Source of the DNA: Tetmemena sp. SeJ-2015
Taxonomy: Eukaryota; Ciliophora; Spirotrichea; Sporadotrichida; Oxytrichidae
DNA: 29,487 bases
NCBI GenBank assembly: GCA_027382625.1
Contig: JAJKFJ010021598.1
Coordinates: 1 to 29,487, forward strand
Reading direction: 5' to 3'
The position numbers and the translations under genes were made by a program. Below, piece by piece: positions 22,889 to 29,487 of the stretch. The notes under the pieces are model-generated. The model was not told the DNA's origin, did not search any database, and saw only the letters and a list, made by a program, of their open reading frames with translations. The stretch's first letter is position 1; every line of letters starts with the position of its first letter.

Positions 22889-23524
22889 TTTTCCAAATTT
22901 TTTTAAGGAGTTTTAATCTTTTTTTGGGGGGGGGTGGGGGTAAAGTACACCTCCCCCTCTTTTTATGATATTGAATGCTAAAAAGTCGTTCATATGGGTC
23001 TAAATTTGCCAAAAAAGCCAAAAAATTAAGAGTTTTGGGCTAATGAAATTTCCTTGAGGGTCAAATTTCATGATTCCAAAATTTTTTACTAAAAATTAAT
23101 TTAAAGTAAAATTTAACAACTCAAAAATAGTTTTTAAATGATACAGATCAAATTTCTGATCTAAGTAAAATTTGAACTTCAATGTTTTTATTTTGCGTTT
23201 TTTATGCCCCTCTCCAACTTGGTTAAATATTTCTTTGAATTTATTTACTTAAGAAGAATATAGTAAGCTTAGTTGTTGATATAATTTGATCTATTGAAGT
23301 CTCTTAGTCTTAATTTAGATAAACGATAAGAATTTTTATGGGGGGGGGCCTTTTCTTGTCATCCTATTTTTTCATGAAAATATTTAAAATCATGATTTTG
23401 CAAAAAATTATTCAAAAAAACAAAAGTAAAACCCAATTCAAATTCAAATATTCTCTCGCAACACAGTTAAAGTAAATTTTATACTCATTTTTATCCTATT
23501 TATACATAGAACCTTTCCTCATCG
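22889..23524. other. non-coding segment with G-runs
   Basis: Contains a T/G homopolymer block near 22915-22940 and a G9 run near 23341. No coding frame recognised. It is the 5' flank of gene A. Confidence 0.45.
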
Positions 23525-24714
23525 ATGCAATAAGATAACATGATCGACTCAATCATTAATGAAAGGACTCCCTCAAGTGATTCTCGCTACTGTCCTAGAT
23601 CATCTCAAGAGATATTGAAATTGTTTAAAAGGCGCGACACTGTTGGATTGTTTAAGAGATTCTAAAATTTGAAACCTCTTTAAGCAATAGAAGCTCACAG
23701 CTCAGCCAGCTAATGACTCCAGGAACTTTGCAAGGAGTGAGGCACCCTAGCCATAAAACTGGCACCTTTCATTGTCAAGCCTGTGGACATATCAGAGCTC
23801 CAAAAAATTTGGATCGAATACTCTCATTCCAATGCTCGATTCTCTCACAAGACATTACGTATATTCAAATAAGGAATTACCAATAAGGCACCTTGACTTG
23901 CTTTTCACACTTTATCCTGAGAAACTCAAGCCTTATGAGAAGAACGATTCCCTCCTTGATAATCTTGGGGAATATCTCACGCTGTTCGGATTTAATGAGG
24001 CTGAGATGGAGTACATTCTCTACCAGCTGAGCAATTTAAAACTTTCACGCTGAGCTTGAGATGTTTGTAAATCTAACTCCTTAACTAAGAGAAGGCTTAA
24101 TTAAAATTCTTGGAAGAGTTCAGATTTCGCAGGATCCTTGAGAACGTACTCTAGAGCTAGTTTCACTATTCTCCCAAAGGTCATGTATTCTAGAACTCCT
24201 TAGATCGCGAAACAGTATCAAACTGTAACTCGAGAGACTAGTTGATTTTGAGAAGGGGCACAGAGTGTATCCAAGGAAGATATAATTGAAGTAATGATAG
24301 CCGTATAGGCCACTTGGCTAACAGAGTTGGTTAAAATATTAAGTTAGGATCTTAAGAAAGTTGGCGAGGAGAATAAAATAGAGATGAAATGAGATCTACA
24401 ATGAATAAGTCAGAAGCCTCAAACCAGAGAGCCTTGTATCCATAGAGTTAATGCAAAACCTCTCGTTTAGAATGGAGGAATCCTGTCCGACTTATAGCTA
24501 CTCTGAATACTATGGGATGAATAGCATGAGATAATCATGGAAATACTTTACAAATACAAATTTTGAAAGCAAGCAGAAGCTAACTGAATAGGATTTAATC
24601 GAAACTACATGTCATATACACCTAGAATCTTTGATTTTGAAGTCAGATCCAAACTTATAAATTTTCTTCAAGAATTAGAGTAGTTGCATTTTTTACTTTT
24701 AAATGCTTTCTTGA
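23525..24714 (+). CDS. unrecognised gene A with IESs
   Basis: Start ATG at 23525, or in frame at 23540 (MIDSIINERTPSSDSRY). The stop TGA is at 24712-24714. Three pointer-flanked inserts (28, 23 and 17 nt), plus a possible 9-nt one near 24283, turn several broken frames into one protein of about 365 residues. It has a charged N-terminal part (SSQEILKLFKRRD), a helical middle (LDLLFTLYPEKLKPYEKNDS, FNEAEMEYILYQL), an Arg-rich part (EEFRFRRILENV) and a C-terminal part with EESCPTYSYSEYYG. There is no signal peptide or membrane segment. I do not recognise the family. It lies between two inverted G-rich arrays together with gene B and could be cargo of an element or a host gene. Confidence 0.6.
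23651..23684 (+). other. IES in gene A, pointer TTTAAG
   Basis: A 6-bp repeat at 23651-23656 and 23679-23684, 28 nt apart. Excision joins RRDTVGLFK to QQKLTAQPANDSRN and avoids a TGA that follows in the unspliced frame. Confidence 0.7.
24026..24055 (+). other. IES in gene A, pointer GCTGAGC
   Basis: A 7-bp repeat at 24026-24032 and 24049-24055, 23 nt apart. Excision removes a TGA and joins EYILYQLS to LRCLQIQLLNQEKAQ, after which the frame stays open for about 75 codons. Confidence 0.75.
24384..24405 (+). other. IES in gene A, pointer ATGAA
   Basis: A 5-bp repeat at 24384-24388 and 24401-24405, 17 nt apart. Excision joins RGEQNRDE to QVRSLKPESLVSIEL and leads into the C-terminal frame. Confidence 0.6.
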
Positions 24715-24814
24715 GTACTTTTTCCCATTCTCAGTCAAAAGCCTTCAATACAATTATATAATATAATTTTTTCAAAATTTTTATTTGAAAAAATGGGATT
24801 TATTTCGTTTTCTT

Positions 24815-25928
24815 ATCAAATACAGTTTTCTACTCAGTCGTTGCAAAGAGAGGTTTAGTTTCCAATTTAATTGCTTTTTACTTATCCATTTAGTTGCTGA
24901 TGGGAGTTTGTTATAGTTTAAGAATTGATTGGATTGTAATCAAATTGAACCATTGTCATCTACTACTAATATCTGAGATCTAGAAAAGTTTTGGAAAAGT
25001 TTGAAATTAAAAGATTAAACAAAAGTTTACATAAAAAAATTTGGTATTTACATCTAAGTTGAAGTAAAACTCCTTTTGATGTAGTAAAATTCCATTTTTA
25101 AAAATTTTTTTGAAATTAGCCAATCAGAGACTCTGCTTTGTTTAAATAATTTTTTAATTATTAAGTCTCTGATTGGCTAGTTTAAAAAAATTTTAAAGAG
25201 GGAAATTTTACTACATCAGCCCGGGGTTTTTAACTTCAATTTAAAGAGTAAATATTTTTTTTTAAAATGTCAAATTAAAAGGGGTTTTTACCTAAAATTT
25301 TAAATTTTCCAAACTTGTTTGTATAGTAGTCTAGTAGAAAAGTATTTGGTAGTAAATTTTAAAATTAGACCCAACCGTGAAATTTTAAATTTAAAAACCC
25401 CAATTGCTGATCACATTAGAAATTAATGGGCCAGCCGCTCCAATGTTTTAAAAATTTAATTGATCCCCTTTTTAAATTAAAGGTGGCAGCCACCTCAATT
25501 TTAAAAAATTTAAAATCTCTAATTATAAAAAATTAATTCCAACAAACATGGAGTTTACTTTCACTTTTTAGACCCAATTGTCACAAATTTCCCTTCCTTT
25601 ACCAACCCAAATTTTCTCAGAAATCTTCATTTTACTTTTATCAATTTTCCTTTAAAGGGATTTTAAATTCCTTTAAATTAATACCAATTTTTTTTGAAAA
25701 AATTTTGATTTAAAATTTCTAATTTCAAAAATTTTTCCCAAAAAAATTTTTTAGATCTCAGATATTAGTAGTAGATGACAATGTGTTCAATTTGATTACA
25801 ATCCAATCAATTCTTAAACTATAATTCAAACTGCCATCAGCAAATAAACTGGATAAGTAATTAAAGCAATTATAATTGGAAACTAAAAACCCCTCTTTTT
25901 GCAACGACGAGTAGCAAATGTATTTGAT
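24815..25928. mobile_element. foldback / MITE-like element
   Basis: Long inverted arms: 24815-24983 matches the reverse complement of 25751-25928. Both arms contain ATCAAATAC, the GCAACGAC/GTCGTTGC block and a CTACTACTAATATCTGAGATC-like stretch. Inside lies an independent palindrome, 25078-25217, with GATGTAGTAAAATT at its ends and the perfect stem TAGCCAATCAGAGACT (25117-25132 against 25164-25179). There is no coding capacity. Probably a non-autonomous transposon, possibly with a second one nested in it. No target-site duplication was identified. Confidence 0.8.
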
Positions 25929-26267
25929 TTAAAAAATTCGGGAAACAATGCCCTTTTTTAAAAAAAAGCATTGTTTTTCCCCTTTTTTTAAAATAGTTTT
26001 CCCAATTTTTGTGATGTGTTTTCTTCTTGAGCTTTAGTTAAATAGGTGCCCAACAAAAAATCTCTCGGGGGTTTTTAATTAATAAAACATTTTAAATTTA
26101 ATGATGAATAATAAGCAGTCTATTTTTAATTCAAACCTTTATTTTATTTTGGAGACTAAAGTTTCTTATCGATTATTTAATGGCTATTCATGATAATAAC
26201 TATAGCGGCATACAAATGCCCATTGCTGTTTTGGGAAGACGGTGGTAATTGATGGATTGATGGTCCT
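25929..26267. other. gap between foldback element and gene B
   Basis: AT-rich with poly-A and poly-T runs to about 26150, then more balanced sequence that may be the 5' part of gene B. No frame could be fixed. Confidence 0.4.
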
Positions 26268-27145
26268 ATGGGATTGATAAGTGGTTAACAGGTGCCTGCG
26301 TTGTTGCTCGGACGAAATCATGAAATTGATGCCGAAGAAGTGCTTCGGGTCCCAAGGTAATCAGCTTCTTTAGATTTACATAAGCTAACTATTTTCGAAG
26401 CTTCCGTCAAGAAACATGATTAACTTATCGTAGGATGAATTGATGCAGATGTCAATTTTCTCACCGTGGATCAATGACGGCAAACTATACGATACTATGT
26501 GGACTTTGCAAGATTTAAAGACTTTCTAATTTCACGAGTAAGATTGGAATCAGCAGAGTGCTTTCTTAAGCTTTTATAAAGTCCAAGAGACTTTTCTTTG
26601 TTAATCAGTTTGAATTACTCCAAGGACTAAAGCAGGAGCAAGGAGGAGAAGTTATGGTATGCAGCAATTAAAAGGAGAGATTTGAGAAGATTAAAGAGCT
26701 AATATATAGAGCGTGCATTCCTTTCAGCCTTGATCATATTCACATACGACATGAGTCGATAAATCAAAGAGGCTCGCAGAGAAGGCGAGTTTATTATATG
26801 GACATAGCAATATCTGAAGAGAACTGTAGTTTATCTAAAGTGGGACATGGGTGTTCAAATTCTTTCGGAGAGAGGTGTAAATGGCTAAACTGGTCACTTT
26901 AAACTTAGAATAGATAACTTAGTTATCATATAGATTGACAAATGATTGAGGCTAGCTACCACCTGATCGAAAGCAAAACCATAGCACATGATGGAATGAA
27001 TGAGTTCATATCTGTTCCAATTCTCACCTAACCAAAGTACCCAGATATAGGAAGAACTAAACGATTTATCAAAGATCGCATTAGATCGATCTAGGAAAGA
27101 TCTGATCAGTAATCTATCAGACGCAAAAGAAGAACTTACATTTGA
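26268..27145 (+). CDS. unrecognised gene B with IES
   Basis: Candidate start ATG at 26268. One frame runs to 26951, with VPALLLGRNHEIDAEEVLR, IDADVNFLTVDQ, YYVDFARFKDFLISRVRLES, the hydrophobic RAFLSALIIFTYDMSRQIKE and KRTVVYLKWDMGVQI. It is broken by TGA codons at about 26433 and 26469. An 11-nt repeat-flanked insert at 26933-26949 joins it to EASYHLIESKTIAHDG and on to a TGA at 27143-27145. A frame rich in Asp/Glu (27175-27337, EELKEDESDV) may be the true C-terminus. The family is not recognised. The two internal TGAs may lie in tiny IESs (for the second, CAA repeats 9 nt apart) or be inactivating mutations. Confidence 0.5.
26933..26949 (+). other. tiny IES in gene B, pointer GATTGA
   Basis: A 6-bp repeat at 26933-26938 and 26944-26949, 11 nt apart. 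Removing 11 nt joins IDNLVIIQI to EASYHLIESKTIAH and avoids a TGA. A recent tandem duplication would look the same. Confidence 0.5.
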
Positions 27146-27388
27146 ATGCCGTGGCAGCTGCACAAGAGCTGACTAGATGCACCAGATAGAGAATCTCAAA
27201 GGGAATGGAAGAATGAAGAGCTTAAAGAAGATGAATCAGATGTTTGAGAAAAAAAACTATCTTCAAGTTTGGATGCAGAAGAATAGGATAATGATGAGAG
27301 TAATAGAGGTATTTATATAGATAAAATTGAAGATTTCCTCATCATTAATATTCACTTCAATTAAGCATATATTAGAAATAATCGATCA

Positions 27389-27545
27389 AAGCTTATGTGC
27401 TGTTTAGGGAAAGTGTGTGCGGTCTGGGCCATCTGGGTTTGGTATGTGCGGTCTGGGCAATCTGGGAAGTATGGCGTCTGGGCAAATATGTGGTCCCAGA
27501 CGCACGTGCGGTGCCGGACCCCCCATCCATCATTCCTAATTTTGC
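27389..27545. repeat. G-rich repeat array, right inverted copy
   Basis: Repeats of GTGCGGTCTGGGC type in inverse orientation to 22610-22888. The inner edge AAGCTTATGTGCTGTTTAGG (27389-27408) is the near-exact reverse complement of the left copy's inner edge. Possible right terminal inverted repeat of an element enclosing genes A and B. Confidence 0.75.
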
Positions 27546-27575
27546 AAAATAAAAGCTAATTGGATTGCGTTATAG

Positions 27576-28133
27576 ACTAATCTGATGTTAAGGGTTTATC
27601 AAAGAAAAGCTTGTGCTTGGTTTCTTACTGCGTTGGTTTAACCCATTTCCGCCTCTCTTTAATATAACGATAAATATTGAATGCCTCTCCTTTTGGCTTT
27701 GAAGCTCCGTTTTTCTTTATCTTTTGAATTTAATCTGAAGCCTTAACTTTATTAACCTGGAAATAATGATTGAGAGATTGATCGAGATGAATAGGATCTT
27801 GTTACCCAAATCCATTTTATTAGGAGTTTTATTGTTGCTGAAGTTATTTCCAATGAATTGCAGATTTGTTTCGCTACTTTAACCTTCAGTTATATCATTG
27901 AAGACATAGCAGCCTTCAAATCCAAAGAATTAAATTTAAAAGGAGGTATTATTGATGCTTTAATCGAAATCATCAGATTCAAAAATTTGATCTTCGTAAT
28001 TCCCATTTAGATTTTGTCTGAGTTTTCCGTTCTGCCTGATATTTTATGTTGCTAATGGTGATTATTGTTGAATGTAAGAATTATTTATTTATCTTGATTG
28101 TTTGAAGAAATATTATCCGTTCAGCCCCTATTT
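27576..28133 (-). CDS. possible C-terminal continuation of G4
   Basis: After the TGA at 28134-28136 the same minus frame stays open (RQNGKLRQNLNGNYEDQIF, FFGFEGCYVFNDI). It then passes into another frame with a Gln-rich run (WKQLQQQQNSQQNGFGQQ) and a basic part (NKVKASDQIQKIKKNG, YIKERRKWVKPTQ). The composition is coding-like and cytoplasmic. No pointer pair was found that removes the TGA, so it may be a separate gene or a 3' remnant. It runs up to the G-rich array. Confidence 0.4.
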
Positions 28134-29093
28134 TCAACTGATTTTAGTCTTTTTACTGAACTTTATAGAAGTAGCTTAGAAACCATTTATAACTGGCATG
28201 CTGGTCAAGAACTTTCCCTATTAAGTCTAAAACAATATATCTTCAAAATTACTCTTTTTTGAAATCTTTCTAACAATACCCGGCCGACAAGGAGCTATTA
28301 CAGTAGATAATTTTAACACAGATGACGAGAGCTTCGCCCTCGTTCGTCCAGGCTTTGCAGAAGCAAACTCAAAAGTTTTTGAAAAATCGGGGATGAACTG
28401 ATAATATTCATCCAAATCTTAAAAATTAAACTGCTCCATAGTATCAATTACCTGATCTTCGCCTCTATAAATATTTTTATAAAATATTAGATGGATGAGC
28501 TGCTTAGCTCACTATTTTATTTCAGTTGTGTCTTAATGAAATATTTGTGTCTTTTTATGTAAATATTATCCTTTGGATTTAATTTTATCCTTTATATTAT
28601 ACTTCTTTATTGTCCTTCTGCCATTAAATAAAACTTGTTTTTAAGCCTCTCTTAATGAGAATGAAATCAAAAGCCTCCTCCTCTTATTGTATAATTATTT
28701 GCTCTTTATCTTCTTTGGATGATTACTCTAAACTTTGCTTCTTTTTAAGGCAAGACGTTCTACATTTAGAGAAATAAAAGTTTAAGGAATTTATTTGCGC
28801 TTGAAGTAGACTATTAATTCTTTCATTGATCGATATAACATATAGCCCATATTCACTCCAATGTTTCCAAGAGTGATACATAAAAATCATAAAACTATAT
28901 GTTTAAGACTGATAAAAAGCACGAACCAGCCAATTGAGTACAGTAGCTCTGGGTCGTCTGGCATGCTTTCTGTAAACATTAGCAGTGTGTAGCTAAGTAA
29001 TGAGTATGCAAAAACTTCATTATAATTACATTTAATAAGTATTGATATGAATTAAATGTTCAAAAATTATGTGAAGTACAAGTCTTCTTATTA
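28134..29093 (-). CDS. surface-protein family member G4, C-terminal membrane end
   Basis: C-terminal end of a G1-type protein. It starts in a membrane segment (NEVFAYSLLSYTLLMFTES), then MPDDPELLYSIGW and a hydrophobic helix (FVLFITLGNIGVNMGYMLY). G1 has the same order: FVDDDEMKFNFGF followed by CIVSLIMLCILINFYLF. A cytosolic tail follows with a Glu/Gln-rich stretch, EEEAFDFILIKRG, a Ser-rich part, and PDFSKTFEFASAKPGRTRAK. Four pointer-flanked inserts (62, 36, 19 and 19 nt) reconcile three frames. The last in-frame TGA is at 28134-28136. The upstream part of the gene is not in the window: a minisatellite begins about 35 bp beyond the first readable residues. Confidence 0.75.
28526..28553 (-). 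other. tiny IES in G4, pointer AAGACACAA
   Basis: A 9-bp repeat (TTGTGTCTT on plus) at 28526-28534 and 28545-28553, 19 nt apart with only 10 nt between copies. Acts together with the 28566-28593 insert: removing both (38 nt) restores the frame into TQLKQNSELSSSSIQ. Confidence 0.7.
28566..28593 (-). other. tiny IES in G4, pointer AAAGGATAA
   Basis: A 9-bp repeat (TTATCCTTT on plus) at 28566-28574 and 28585-28593, 19 nt apart. It has the same size and spacing as its neighbour at 28526-28553. A 71-nt GT-AG intron (28532-28602) is an alternative that also keeps the frame. Confidence 0.65.
28737..28802 (-). other. IES in G4, pointer AAGC
   Basis: Repeats (GCTT on plus) at 28737-28740 and 28799-28802, 62 nt apart. 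Excision joins MKELIVYFK to QSLEQSSKEDKEQ. Confidence 0.6.
28874..28914 (-). other. IES in G4, pointer TATCA
   Basis: Repeats (TGATA on plus) at 28874-28878 and 28910-28914, 36 nt apart. The insert keeps the frame but contains a TGA. Removal leaves GWFVLFITLGNIGVNMGY, a membrane helix whose length then matches the equivalent helix of G1. Both ends also fall on TA. Confidence 0.8.
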
Positions 29094-29128
29094 ATATCAT
29101 TTTAATATATCAATCAATATTATTCATC

Positions 29129-29487
29129 GAAAACACGAGTGCGAAAACACGAGTGCGAAAACATGACTGCGAAAACATGAATGCTAAAACATAAGTTCGC
29201 CAACATTAAATATATAATAGCTGTCATCATACATGAGTTGTGATACATGAGTTCTAAAACATGAGTGCTAAAACATGAGTTCTAAAACACGAGTGCGAAA
29301 ACATGAGTGCCCAAAACATGAGTGCTCATGCATGATTGCCCAAACATTATATATTAAACATTTGTTGCCATACACGAGTTCCGAAACATGAGTGCTCATA
29401 CATGGTGCTAAAAAAGATGCTCAATCATGAATGCCTAAACATGACCCCAACAGGTTTCAAACAAGTTTTTAAACAGAGTGCCCCAAA
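29129..29487. repeat. 14-bp minisatellite (AAAACATGAGTGCK)
   Basis: Diverged tandem copies of a unit near AAAACATGAGTGCG, running to the window edge. The array is interrupted twice by a longer AT-rich spacer beginning AACATTAWATAT and ending CATACAYGAG (about 29202-29238 and 29344-29379). This gives a higher-order period of about 142 bp. It lies directly upstream of the first readable part of G4. Confidence 0.85.

Noticed and set aside
22560..23021. 153-residue minus-strand open frame and several plus-strand frames over the same region
   Set aside because: They overlap the C-rich repeat array. All frames are open because TGA/TAA are rare in such composition, and the translations are Gly/Pro repeats without coding character.
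26562..26598. Possible IES in gene B with pointer TTTCTT, 31 nt
   Set aside because: It joins two shorter frames, but a different frame is continuously open from about 26470 to 26951 without any excision and is more protein-like.
26894..27163. Minus-strand 89-codon frame
   Set aside because: Antisense to gene B, which has longer continuous coding in the same region.
12183..29093. UGA read as tryptophan (karyorelict-type code) to explain in-frame TGAs
   Set aside because: Several TGAs vanish when repeat-flanked inserts are removed, and gene ends coincide with TGA. A plain UAR = Gln code plus IESs explains more.
1..29487. tRNA, rRNA or CRISPR arrays
   Set aside because: No cloverleaf with conserved TTCGA-type arm, no rRNA core sequence and no regularly spaced repeat-spacer array was seen by eye. 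The 14-bp minisatellite has no spacers.

Overview
The window reads as germline (micronuclear) DNA of a ciliate, most likely a spirotrich/hypotrich relative of Oxytricha and Stylonychia. Three signs support this. (1) Every convincing reading frame uses TAA and TAG as glutamine and TGA as the only stop. (2) The gene families are typical of ciliates: very AT-rich genes for large surface proteins with a Thr/Pro linker and a multi-pass C-terminus, and a DD34E transposase of the TBE/Tec/IS630 kind. (3) Most important, the genes are broken by short AT-rich inserts flanked by direct repeats of 3-9 bp. Cutting each insert out, leaving one repeat copy, rejoins the reading frame. That is the layout of MDS segments (kept in the somatic nucleus), IESs (eliminated) and pointer repeats. 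About 20 such inserts of 11-98 nt could be placed by hand; the best pointers are 7-9 bp.

Layout. 1-2739: AT-rich, mostly unreadable. 2740-4352 (-): gene 'G0', N-terminus of a surface-protein family member in colinear pieces separated by AT-rich spacers. 4353-6060: AT-rich DNA ending in two GC palindromes and a hairpin with a telomere-like AAAACCCCAAAA loop. 6070-8023: decayed TBE-like transposon with a transposase (+) and a convergent second ORF (-). 8216-8270: 10-bp tandem repeat. 8400-11688 (+): SF2-helicase-like gene with homopolymer frameshifts. 12183-16345 (-): gene 'G1', ectodomain, linker and multi-pass membrane C-terminus of the surface family. 16789-20275 (-): gene 'G2', a large charged coiled-coil-like protein, IES-rich and otherwise intact. 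20500-21927 (-): gene 'G3', N-terminal half of a G1 paralogue. 22610-27545: two inverted G-rich repeat arrays enclosing gene 'A' (+), a 1.1 kb foldback element and gene 'B' (+). 27576-29093 (-): gene 'G4', C-terminal end of another surface-family member. 29129-29487: 14-bp minisatellite with a higher-order period.

G0, G3, G1 and G4 are four members or fragments of one family, all on the minus strand. They look like single-pass or multi-pass plasma-membrane proteins with long ectodomains. G2, A and B are unrecognised proteins. The TBE-like transposon, foldback element and G-rich inverted arrays are germline-limited repeats. Repeat-derived segments carry inflated G/C runs and homopolymer frameshifts, whereas frame breaks in G0-G4, A and B are mostly explained by IESs. 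No tRNA, rRNA or CRISPR array was seen. Functions are inferred from motifs only; no database search was possible.
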